Origin: Eutypella sp. D-1
Lineage: Eukaryota; Ascomycota; Sordariomycetes; Xylariales; Diatrypaceae
Assembly: GCA_023313575.1 (NCBI GenBank)
Contig: JAJTTP010000009.1
Span: 682,001-746,000 of the forward strand
Direction of reading: 5' to 3'
DNA length: 64,000 nt
Part shown: positions 34,701 to 44,257 of the stretch, one piece after another
How the letters are laid out: every line of letters starts with the position of its first letter
Position numbering within the stretch: position 1 is the first letter of the stretch
Notes under the pieces: model-generated
What the model was told of the DNA's origin: nothing
The model's input: only the letters and a program-made list of their open reading frames with translations
Databases searched by the model: none
Position numbers and translations under genes: made by a program

Positions 34701-35886
34701 CATGGCTAATGGTGAGTGTGATAAAACCGAGGCATTGTGACAAACGTTTGTTGACATTGAGTAGTTGCACATTCGGCGCCCGAGGCACCAGGCAAGAGCC
34801 AATGGTATCTTTTCAACGACTTCTACGTCAAACCCGTCTCTTCCGATGAGGCCTTGACATTTAATACGTCCTGGAAGACGCCGTCGGTTGTTATATATCA
34901 ACTTCAGGCCGCCAACAACCATATCGACACTGGCTGGAAGCAGCATCTAGATCCCCGCTTGTTGTACCTTGATCTTCAGTATGTACTCCGCTCCATAAGC
35001 CCAATAGGGCGAATGCTAACGTTGAGGTATCAGGCCTGATAGGGCGGATAAGACGTACCGAACGTTAGATCCGCAAACTGAAGCTGCTGGGCCTGACACG
35101 ATTATTGCAATAGATACGGAGTTCGTGCAGGTCTCCCAGCCAGAGATCGAGATGAACTCGGACGGCGAGAGGAAGATCATCCGGCCAACCGTGCACGCCC
35201 TTGCCCGAACTTCGATTGTCCGTGGAGGTGGTATGGATGAAGGGGTCCCTTTCATTGATGATTACATCACGATTAAGGAAAATGTGGTTGACTACCTAAC
35301 ATCCTACTCGGGGATTACGCCAGAAGACCTCGACCCTCAGATGGCACATCAACGTGGTCACAATCTCGTTCCCTTGAAGATCGCCTATAAAAAGATATGG
35401 ATCCTGCTCAACCTCGGATGCAAGTTCCTTGGTCACGGCCTGAAGCAGGATTTCCGCGTAATAAACATCCATGTGCCTAAGTCACAGGTTATCGACACGA
35501 GCAACATTTTCTTCATCAAAGAGCGGTTAAGGAAGTTGAGCCTGCAGTTCCTCGCCCACACCCTCCTAAAGGAAGATATACAGCAGGAGACGCACGACTC
35601 AATCGAGGACGCGAGGACGGCGCTTAGGCTCTACAGGAAGTACCAAGAGTTCCAGGAGGCGGGAATTCTGGAGACCATGTTACAGGAGATATACTCCAAG
35701 GGCGTCGCGTCAGGCTTTAAGCCGCCGTCGAAGGGTGGACACAACGTCTCCAGGACCGACACACCGCCCTCAGACGCACAGGTTGGACCCACAACACCTA
35801 TTAGGAAGGCCATTTCGAGTGCTCCAGCGAGCTCGATCGGATCGCCTCCGGTCTGGACCCCTAGCAGAGGGTCCAACTTGAGATGA
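31706..35886 (+). CDS. pan2: PAN2, catalytic subunit of the PAN2-PAN3 poly(A) nuclease
   Basis: Cytoplasmic 3'-5' exonuclease that trims poly(A) tails, recruited through PAN3 and stimulated by Pab1. Exons 31706..31726, 31863..31970, 32062..32237, 32347..32473, 32575..33158, 33212..33643, 33696..34083, 34144..34248, 34309..34711, 34765..34978, 35043..35886 sum to 3402 nt (1133 aa), the usual size. The first exon encodes only MDGDWDE. An N-terminal WD40 propeller (for example CAATSSGSVHILDPITF) is followed by a linker that in the family binds PAN3, then a UCH-like domain beginning YFNKTQYSGLQNHIVNAYTNS, where Ala replaces the catalytic Cys, as usual for PAN2. The C-terminal DEDDh nuclease has D877 and E879 (IAIDTEFVQ), D989 (GHGLKQDF), H1037 and D1042 (HDSIEDART). 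All catalytic residues are present, so the enzyme should be active. Confidence 0.96.
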
Positions 35887-37677
35887 TAGTCCGGCCTTTT
35901 TCTAAGAATAGAACGATATCCGCATTCGGTTTCCGGCAGGACGGAACGCATGGGCTGAAGTTGTTACATAGTTCCGCTTCTGCCAATGGATCTAGCGACT
36001 GGTGCTTTTTTTTAATCGCGGACGCGAGGGCTTGGAACCGCTCCGACAGCTGGCCTAAATAGTATGATTAGCTCATAGCGTCCTTCTTCCCTGATATAGG
36101 TATCCAGCGCTTCATGTATTTTTGAACCCAGCACTGCTAGAGAATAACACTTCAATAAGCAATCAGAGCATAGTTCTAATAGCAAAAATTGAGTTTATCG
36201 CCAATTGAGAAGATCATCGAGCTTCTTCTGGCTGTCATCGTAATCGTGTCATCATTTGCTCCGCGGGTACGGTATACATAGGTTTCGTTGCTTGTGCTAT
36301 ATATAAGACAACTACCTAGTTTATCAGAGATGGTGTTCTAGGCAGTTAACTGAGGCTCCACTCAATCCGTTGAGGTACGAATGCGGCGAATTCGATAGAA
36401 GGTGAAGAAGGTGAAGCGAAAAAAGCCCCAAACATAACAACATCCATGAATTGGCAACGATGTTCCAAGAGCCAGCGAGTAAGCCTAAGAGGGAAAGTCG
36501 CAGGCGACCCGGCAAACCAAAATCCTGCGGCGAAGAAATCGAATGGGAGAATAATGCTGACCTGACTGACCACCTACCTACCTTTCCTTGCCCGCCCCAT
36601 CGCCTTAAGAGAGAGAGATCCACCTTCCCAAAACCGCAATAAGTTCTTACGGTTTGATGCTTACTTCGTCACCTTCTAGAGTAGTCCAATCAATCGAGTC
36701 AGAGCTACCAGCTTAAGCTAATATGTATGTGCGAATGGAACCAGATCGCCAGGTAACCTTCCTAATTGACGCTCTCCTCCCCACCTTTTCCTTTTTTTTT
36801 TCTACATACATATGTAAGGAGGCGCGTTTTGAATCGCGACGACGAGCTTCCCTTCTCGGGGCGAAGAAGAAAAACCCTATCGTAGGGTACTTTTCTCTTC
36901 CAAACCCGGACATGACGGGGGGGTTTGGCCTAGCTAGGTAGTTGTTGAGTTGAGCTAAGGTTAGTTAGTCTACCTGAGAGGGCTGAGATGTAAGCTTATG
37001 GTCTCGGTCGAATTTCTTCTTAGAAGGTTTATTATTACTTACTTACTTACTGATCGAGAAACAGTTAGCTACCTAGCTGCAACGTACACCTACGTAATAG
37101 GTTTTTGTTATGACCTTCGGGAAGAGCACAGTACAGCACGGCACGGCACGGCGTTTTCCTGGGCACGCACTTCACATCGCTGGGCTCACGTGGCGCGGCC
37201 CCCCCACCCCCCTTGCCCCTGGGGCGACGGCATGTTCGGCGTGCAAGGCTTCCATCCAAAGCCTCATCGAAATCGAAATCGAGCTGCCCTTTTCGAAAGG
37301 ACGTCCTTGGCCCCTCGCCGTTCGGTCCGCGCATGAAGGGGGTATTACTGTATCCGTGACATGGGTGGGCTTGAGGACTGAGCGATGCGGTGCGGGCTCT
37401 AGCTCGGTTCTCTCCGGATGGGATGAGTGAGAAGAAGAGCTACGGGATGGGTGGGTACAGTCCGAGGTTAAGGGGGGATGGATGGAGGATGTGCGGGATG
37501 GGAGAGGAGGATAAATAGGTGAGGTGAGGAACACTGGATGGTGCAATGAGTTTCCAGAAGATCATCATCATCATTCACTCATCTGTCCATCAGTCAAGAT
37601 CACAACGAACCTCACGAACAACCCAAAAACAACACACACACAACCTTTTTTTAACAAGCCCCTCCTCTACCGCAAAA
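35887..37677. other. Intergenic region upstream of the secreted-protein gene
   Basis: About 1.8 kb without a supported gene. It contains the PAN2 3' UTR, CT-rich tracts and, at its right end, the TATA-like element and leader of the small secreted protein gene. Confidence 0.6.
37511..37517 (+). promoter_or_regulatory. TATA-like element
   Basis: ATAAATA lies 167 bp before the ATG of the small secreted protein gene, in a G-rich background. Position and sequence suit a core promoter with a leader of roughly 100-140 nt; this is inference from sequence only. Confidence 0.35.
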
Positions 37678-38217
37678 ATGCAGTTCCAGATCGCCGCCCT
37701 CACCCTCGCCCTCGCCGTCGGCGCCAGCGCCGCGAGCGTCGACCGCATGACCAAGGTGGTCAAGAAGGCTGATGCCAAGGTCACCGTCGAGACCTTCAAC
37801 TTCTCGACCTGCAACCCCGAGGCCTCTGCCGCCACCTTCGAGCTCAACGAGGTCGGCGACTGCGTCACCTTCGAGCAGGGCTACGGCTCCGCCAGCTACA
37901 CCGCTACCGAGGACGCCGGTCCCGTGCTTCGTAAGTTTTCTATATATCTATACATCTTTCTCTCTTGTGCTTTCTTTCCCCCGTTTCCCGTTCTCGCAGA
38001 GACCGCGATTGTACGCGGGATGTCTGTGGCACGCCTAGGAACTTGAATGAATGCAGTTGGCTGACTGAGGCAAAACAAATTTATAGTCGCCGTTTTTGAG
38101 GGCAAGGAGTGCAGCGGCAGCGTCAAGGTCACGGGCCCCAACGGCTGCGCCGAGAACACCAACGGCGAGCCCATCTGGTCCGCCGCTCTCATCCAGGACC
38201 CCACCGGCCACGCCTAA
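37678..38217 (+). CDS. Small secreted four-cysteine protein
   Basis: Exons 37678..37930 and 38087..38217 give 128 codons (127 aa). Residues 1-18 form a clear signal peptide (MQFQIAALTLALAVGASA) with likely cleavage after Ala18. The mature part is about 109 residues with four Cys (45, 62, 93, 105), enough for two disulfides; no known domain is recognised. Codon use is strongly biased to C/G-ending codons, as in highly expressed fungal genes. An in-frame ATG lies upstream at 37546 without a stop between, but it would bury the signal peptide, so 37678 is preferred. Small size, secretion and even Cys number would suit a cell-wall, antimicrobial or effector-like protein, which the sequence alone cannot separate. 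Confidence 0.85.
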
Positions 38218-38961
38218 ATCAGCGACAACGGCTCGACCGGGCAGCCACATTCGGTGGTACCCGATTATCCCGACTTGGCTCGCCGCATTGTGAGCTGAGC
38301 CGACCGACTGGCTTTCTTCGATGTGTACATATATTTAACTGAACCCCCTTACTCCGGTTTCATGGAAGGGTGCCCCTGTATATATACGGATAGAATACAT
38401 CTTGCACATATTCATAAGACAATTAGAATCACCTTCAGAAACAGATAGCACTTAGGCTAATAACGTACGATGATTTATACCTGTGACTGTTGTTAGTGCT
38501 AGATTTGCTCTTGTCCGGTTCCTCCAGCAAGGACTAATTTAACTTATATCTCTATCCTCAGGGGTATAGACTTCGAAAATGGGGCAAGTCCGGCGGTCTA
38601 GACTCGGCTGCCTCGCCAGGAACCCCGACTAGGCTCTATACCCATGCATCTCGGCGCTAGGTAGCCTAGGCGCCCGCAGCCCTGGGTTCCGCAGCCCTGG
38701 GTCCCGCCCTAGGCTGCAAGCTGAGATTTCAAGGACAGTTTAAACGGCGATAATTAACATCATGGAAAGGCACAATGCCGATAGTAGGCAGAAGCTGCCT
38801 GGACCCTCAATCGTATCATAATTAAATCAAGGGGTATATTAAATAGAGCTCCTCTCCTCTCTTCTTTTAAACGCCCCATTGCGCCTAGATTAACGGCATA
38901 CCTATACTTTCATCATACACATAATATCAAGGGTAGGATTGGCCCAAGACTGTTCATCACA
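38218..38961. other. Intergenic region before the divergent HET gene
   Basis: About 740 bp, AT-rich in the right half (TTAAATAGAGCTCC-type sequence near 38840), likely carrying the promoter of the next gene. No gene supported. Confidence 0.55.
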
Positions 38962-41505
38962 ATGGCCAATCCCTTCGCAAACCTGTTCAGGTCCCAGGAC
39001 ACATCGGCTACGCTCGCAATCCTACGGCCTGCTGTAGACAGCGATGCCCCGCTTAGCCTGACCCTGACGACGGCGAACCTTCGGGAGACATCGTACGAAG
39101 TGATCTCGTACGACCGCAACGTAGAAGACGGCGAGGACACGAACACGGTCACCGTGGAGGTGGACGGCGCAGACCTCCCCGTGCCTCGCGCCCTGGAGAC
39201 GGCCCTCCGTACCTTCCGCCGCAAGGAGAAGCCGCGCACGCTCTGGGCGGACCTGCTTGTGGGCCGCACGCCCGAAGAGCGCAGCCTGCAGGCGGCGGTG
39301 CAGCGACAGGTGCTGTCGGGGGCGGAGAAGACGCTGTGCTGGCTGGGCCCGGCTCCGGAACACGAGCGGCAAGCCAAGACGTCACGGACGTTCGATATCC
39401 TCCGGGAGATGGCGCGGCGGTACGCGCGCGCGGCCTCGGCCGCCGGGATCCCGCCGGACACGAGCCTCTCGCGCACGACGGCGGCACAGATGGATGGGCT
39501 GCGGACCGCGCTGCACTGGAGCGTGGAGTCAGTTCCCGGCAGCGAGCCGGACATGTTGGCGCAGTCGTCGTTTGACTTCGCGCTCTGGAACGACGTCTAC
39601 GCCGTCCTCGGCAGCCCTTACTGGAAGTGCGCGCGCTGCATCCCCGAGATCGTGCTCGCGCGCGATGCGGTGATTGCCCGCGGTCGCGGCAACCTGCGAT
39701 GGCCCGCTTACGTCGAGGCCACGCGCGCCATGCCCTTCCTTCAGGGCGCCTTGTTCCCGAATGTACCGCTCCTGCCGAGTGTCATGCACGGCTTCGAGGC
39801 CGCTAATTCCATCGAGATTGCGGGGCGCAGGCGCAGACTCGCCGAGTCTGTCGAGCTGCTGCCCATGATCCAGACGGCGCGGGATAATGCCGCCAGGCGG
39901 GAGCCTAGCGGAAGTAAGAAACGGAGAGATGGCGAGGAACAACAAACTGCCGGGATGGATGGGAAGAGAGGCAACAAGGATCCTAGAGAGCTTGTCTTCT
40001 CGATGATCACGGTGGCGACGCCGTCGGCGCGGATCCAGCACCACGACGCCGGCCCGCAGCCGCTGCCCGCCATCGACTACACGAAGAGCACGCGGCGGGT
40101 GTTCACGGAGGCGGCGCGGTACAGCGTTCTCGAGCGCCAGGACCTGTTGCTGTGGTACAACGAGCGGCCGCCGTGCGACTCACGACTCCGGCGACGGGAC
40201 CGGGGACCGGGTCGGTTCCCGACCTGGGTCCCCGACTTCACGGCCGTGCCGCACAAGAACACCCTGCTGACCCCCAACAGCGGTATGCGCGCCTGGTGGG
40301 ACGGCCTCCCCGCGCCCCTGCGCCGCATCACCGTCTCCGCCGACGCCGACGCCGAGACCGACACCCTCCGCCTGCGCGCGCGCCCGCTTGACCGCATCGT
40401 GCACGTGTCGCCCATCCTCGACGCAGCGAACCATCGGCGGGTGATCTTGTCGGAATTCGAGAAGCTGCCTCCGCCTGGGGCCGCGTTATCGTCGTCGCCC
40501 CCCGCCTCCGGCACCGGCGCGGAGGGGCAGGAGACCCTGGAGCAGCGCAACGAGCGGTTCTGCCGCACGCTAGTGCTGAACGCGGGGGCGGGGTACGGGC
40601 CACGGCTGCAGGACAACGCGACGGCGGCGTCGGGGGACCTGGGCCCGGCGTTCCGGAGCCTGGTGGCGGAGGAGACGGTGCTGCGGGCGCTGGGGTGCGC
40701 GGCCGTGGCGGAGGTGCAGACGGCGGAGAACGCGGCGCGCATGCGCGCGTCGCCGGAGCTCATGGCGCTCGTGCCGCTGTGCGGGCGCGCCGCGCCCTTC
40801 GCGGACCTCGTCGTCCGCCACGCTGCCGGCCGCCGCTTCTTCCGCACCGCGAACGGCCGCTTCGGCGTCTCCGCCATCGAGGACGTCCGGTGCGTCGAGG
40901 GCGCCCTGTTCCTTGATGATGAGCCGGAGTACTGGGACGATGAGGTGGAGGATAACGGGGAGGGAGAGGTCAGCGAGGGCAGTACCGCTCAAGAGCAGCA
41001 GCAGCAGAACACCGTCGCGGCGCGGAACCCGGGGTCAGAAGACGGCGCTGAGTCGTCGCAACCGCAACCGCCACAGCCATCCTCAAGAGGCATGGGACAC
41101 CTGATGGCGGACCCGATGGCGCGGTCGATGATGGAGAGCTTCCAGCAGTACCTGCAGGCGCGGGACCCGCGCGCGGCACAGCTCACGTCGCGCATGATGC
41201 GGGGCGAGCTGCCGGGCGGCGAGGAGCAGCAGAGGCAGCGGCAGGAAGAGGAGGCGCGCGCGCGCGGCAGTGTCCGCGAGGGCGACCTCGTCGTCGCGTG
41301 CGTGGGCGGGTTCTTCCCTTACGTTCTGCGGCCCCGCGGCGGGGAGGGGGCCGGAACGCCTGCGGATGACGCTGCGGCGGACTCCAACACGTACGAGTTC
41401 GTCGGCGACTGCTATCTGCATGGCGCGATGGAAGGGGAGGACTTCAGGACCGCCTCCGGATTCAGGATCGATACCGCGCAACTTGTTGAGATCAACATTG
41501 TGTGA
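38962..41505 (+). CDS. Divergent HET-domain-like protein
   Basis: Intronless 847-aa ORF with very G/C-rich codon use. The N-terminal layout follows HET proteins: TSYEVISYDRN (residues 43-53) in place of Y-x-A-L-S-Y-x-W, a short strand-rich segment (TVEVDGADLPV then ALETALRTF), LWADLLVGRTPEERS (94-108) where family members have W-x-D-A-x-C-I-N-Q, then VLSGAEKTLCWLG, and PYWKCARCIPEIVLARD where R-x-W-x-x-Q-E is expected. The C-terminus ends in a block typical of large HET proteins (EFVGDCYLHGAMEGEDF). Several key residues of the HET signatures are replaced, so it may be a decayed or diverged member. A Gln/Met-rich low-complexity region lies before the C-terminal block. Confidence 0.75.
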   Translation: MANPFANLFRSQDTSATLAILRPAVDSDAPLSLTLTTANLRETSYEVISYDRNVEDGEDTNTVTVEVDGADLPVPRALETALRTFRRKEKPRTLWADLLVGRTPEERSLQAAVQRQVLSGAEKTLCWLGPAPEHERQAKTSRTFDILREMARRYARAASAAGIPPDTSLSRTTAAQMDGLRTALHWSVESVPGSEPDMLAQSSFDFALWNDVYAVLGSPYWKCARCIPEIVLARDAVIARGRGNLRWPAYVEATRAMPFLQGALFPNVPLLPSVMHGFEAANSIEIAGRRRRLAESVELLPMIQTARDNAARREPSGSKKRRDGEEQQTAGMDGKRGNKDPRELVFSMITVATPSARIQHHDAGPQPLPAIDYTKSTRRVFTEAARYSVLERQDLLLWYNERPPCDSRLRRRDRGPGRFPTWVPDFTAVPHKNTLLTPNSGMRAWWDGLPAPLRRITVSADADAETDTLRLRARPLDRIVHVSPILDAANHRRVILSEFEKLPPPGAALSSSPPASGTGAEGQETLEQRNERFCRTLVLNAGAGYGPRLQDNATAASGDLGPAFRSLVAEETVLRALGCAAVAEVQTAENAARMRASPELMALVPLCGRAAPFADLVVRHAAGRRFFRTANGRFGVSAIEDVRCVEGALFLDDEPEYWDDEVEDNGEGEVSEGSTAQEQQQQNTVAARNPGSEDGAESSQPQPPQPSSRGMGHLMADPMARSMMESFQQYLQARDPRAAQLTSRMMRGELPGGEEQQRQRQEEEARARGSVREGDLVVACVGGFFPYVLRPRGGEGAGTPADDAAADSNTYEFVGDCYLHGAMEGEDFRTASGFRIDTAQLVEINIV

Positions 41506-42043
41506 TATAGTTAGAGTGGTGAGACGACCTCTAGTTGTTGCGACGTGTAGGTATTCGCGAGCGTGTTGTTATTTTAATTCATCTGCTATTTTCCTACAAC
41601 TCCTTACCCCCCCCTTTTTTATCCCCTTAGCCCCTTTCGATGTAATGACTTCAATGAATCCTAGCCAGAGATCTGCATGGGTTCTCAAGAATCTTATACA
41701 AGTAAGCCTCCAACTTCTTTATGGCAGTTCCATCCTAGCATCAGCACACATATATATATATACATACACGTACAGCCTAAGGATATCGAGCGAGATAGCC
41801 TCGCAAGATGAAGGACGTGTCTTGTTCATTGCGATGCTTTTGCTTTTATTTTGTTATTGTGAATCCTGTATGAGTACGGACAACTGATGTACAAATGGGT
41901 CAATCCAGGCCGGAACTATGCCACGATATCAGTCAAGTAAGTGACTGGTTACATGACAAGAGATCTGCAATAACCCCACCGAAGACGCTAGAGCATCCCG
42001 AGGTCCTGACCAAAAATGGTCCCAGCCCCCTCTATAAACATCA
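41506..42043. other. Convergent intergenic region
   Basis: About 540 bp between two convergent genes (HET-like and uS7m), shared 3' flank. No gene supported. Confidence 0.6.
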
Positions 42044-43138
42044 TCATCGTTTCTTGATCCCGACGACGTTCGGGTGGTTGAGGTTGGCACGAGAGGCGGT
42101 ACCGAGCTTGTGGACCTGCTGGCGCTTGTCCCAGACACGGGAGCGACCCTCGACGACGGCGATGATCTCCTCGGCGAAGCGGTGGGCGAACTGGTGGCGA
42201 CCACTGCCGCGAGACTGCTTCTTGTTGACGATTTCTAGGATCCACATGACGGCGGTGCGGCGACGGGCGCGCACGGCCATGGGTTCGGGCAACTCGAGGG
42301 CGTTACCACCACCGGCCATGCCCTTCAAGGCCTTGACGCGGATCAGCGGCGCTACCGAGTCAATCGCCAACGTCAGGTACAGGAGCGGGTTAAGCGGCAG
42401 GTGGGATGGCGGCGGGGCGCCCGGAAGCAGAGGCCGCAGCGGGTTGATTTTGGGCGCGGGCGAAGTCCGGAGGATATTCAAGATAATGCCCATATTCTGT
42501 ATATCAAGTAGGCGGTAGGCGCATGCCAGAGTTAGATCAGCTCTGTTCAGCTCAACGTCTTTTTTGCTAGGGAATTTTAGAGGGGACAATGATCGTACCG
42601 TCTGGGCCTTGCTCAGCTTGCCATCGCGCATGAGTAACCTCGTGACCTGAGTGACGACGGGGTGGTAACGGTCCTGCAGCTGCTCATGTTTCTGAGGCCG
42701 GACAGGGGCACCAAACAACAGACCGTCAGCGCCATCGCCGTATTGGTCCTTTCCTGCGGCAGTCTTCTCGAGGGCAGCAAGAGCCTCAGCATTTAGGAAG
42801 GTGGGCGCGAACATCTCCATCTCTCCAGGCTCGTAATTCGTAGTCGGGGGTGGTGGGGGCGGGGGTGGCTGTGCGTGGTAATCGTTATCTGAAGGAGGCG
42901 GTCTCGTCGACATGTCGTCTGATAATCCTCTCTTCGATATTAAGACGGGAGAAGCGCGGATCCGCCGTATCTGCATAGATTGCGCGGATATCCGTTGCTG
43001 CTGTAGACATGATGATGAGAATGATGAGAATGAAGCTGAAGATGACGAGGTTGAAGATGGGGATGAGGGTGGTTGTATTGATCGTGTGCGCACGCTGAGA
43101 CTCCGAAATGCCCTCCAAGGGGCCAATTTCGAAGACAT
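42044..43138 (-). CDS. rsm7: Mitochondrial small-subunit ribosomal protein uS7m (Rsm7)
   Basis: Binds the 3' domain of the mitochondrial small rRNA and helps assemble the head of the small subunit. Exons on the minus strand: 43138..42599 and 42496..42044, 331 codons (330 aa). ATG 43138 starts an Arg/Ser-rich, acid-poor leader (MSSKLAPWRAFRSLSVRTR) that suits mitochondrial import. A Pro run follows, then the uS7 fold: HPVVTQVTRLLMRDGKLSKAQ, NMGIILNILRTSPAP, LALDSV-like block (YLTLAIDSVAPLIRVKALKG), ARRRTAVMWILEIV and HRFAEEIIAVVEGRS. The 102-nt intron between AQT and NMG has donor GTACGA, branch CTAAC and acceptor TACAG; it is in frame and free of stops, so it could be mistaken for coding. Confidence 0.92.
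   Translation of the reverse strand: MSSKLAPWRAFRSLSVRTRSIQPPSSPSSTSSSSASFSSFSSSCLQQQRISAQSMQIRRIRASPVLISKRGLSDDMSTRPPPSDNDYHAQPPPPPPPPTTNYEPGEMEMFAPTFLNAEALAALEKTAAGKDQYGDGADGLLFGAPVRPQKHEQLQDRYHPVVTQVTRLLMRDGKLSKAQTVRSLSPLKFPSKKDVELNRADLTLACAYRLLDIQNMGIILNILRTSPAPKINPLRPLLPGAPPPSHLPLNPLLYLTLAIDSVAPLIRVKALKGMAGGGNALELPEPMAVRARRRTAVMWILEIVNKKQSRGSGRHQFAHRFAEEIIAVVEGRSRVWDKRQQVHKLGTASRANLNHPNVVGIKKR
42497..42598 (-). other. In-frame, stop-free intron of rsm7
   Basis: 102 nt (34 codons) between two conserved uS7 helices. Canonical splice signals (GTACGA, CTAAC, TACAG) and the absence of this stretch from the conserved fold argue that it is removed. Confidence 0.8.
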
Positions 43139-44219
43139 TTTTGTCAATGCCGTGTTTGAACCCTCTAACTCCCCGGTCCGTTAAACCTCGTTGGCGATAG
43201 GTGAAGAAAGTTTAGTGATAAGTCAGTTTAATACTTAGCGAGCCTGTAAAGGTAAGCCTAGTACTATGTGTATACCCAGGTAGCAGCAGTCTGGGCTAAT
43301 AGTATGAAATTATTTAGTTTAAAGTGGTCCCGATTATATAATTGGCTTTACTGTTTTTAGTATAGTATTTCCTTCAAGCCACATCTTCTTCTCCAGCCAC
43401 TAGAGCTCTAATAGACAAGCTAAGCCACAGCATAAGCCTACCACCTGGGCACCTACTTGCCTTCATGTAGGTACCTACAATATTGACCTTCCTAATCCAA
43501 ACCTACATGAACTGAACACCTGCACCAGACAGGACCTGAGGGAACGGGAACAAGGTACATACTAAGGTACAGACTTCGTACAATCACAAAACTTTCGGAT
43601 CTTGCTTTTCAGTGGCTTGTGCTCTGATCCGATGAAGGAGCCAGAGGAGTCGTCGAATCCTGTATATATCCCGGACCCTCGCATACCCTCGCATACCCTA
43701 GAAACTTATTACCTGCCTAGATAGGTAGTCAGTCAATTGCTTACCTCTGTGTGTCCAACCAATTCATTTCATTCATTGCCGCCTCCTCGTCTTGCAGCTT
43801 GCTTGTCTTTTTAGCTCTTGGGCAAGGTTTAAAACGTGTCGAAGACGCATCGCCCTCCTCAAAGCAGGCATCCCACGTGTGCGACAGCGCTACCTTACTC
43901 CCCTATCTGCATCTAGGTAGGTAACCTACCTGACTGGCGGGATCCCCGAAATGGCAACTAAATGACATCTCGTCAAAGATTGCCTCATTGGCGAATTTCT
44001 GATCTTCTGATCTCTGATGTGCGGTTTTCAACCCCCATGACTAGCATATGTATGTGCCTTACTCTCATCGGAATCCCCCGAATAACGGCAACAGGCCTTT
44101 CGTCTCATTTCCGACCGTCTAGTCTTTATACGTATTCCGTATCCACGCCGTCGGCTGGGACCCGGTAGCCGTCCCGCGAGGGTCGGTGGTCACTGATGTA
44201 GCACCGGGGGAGGGGGGAG

Positions 44220-44257
<38 letters not shown>

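Noticed and set aside
37546..37677. In-frame upstream ATG giving the secreted protein 44 extra residues
   Set aside because: It would place the hydrophobic signal peptide internally; the ATG at 37678 gives a textbook secretion signal and an A-rich start context.
39529..41481. Several antisense ORFs of 110-266 codons opposite the HET-like gene
   Set aside because: They arise from the high G/C third positions of the sense strand and carry no domain.
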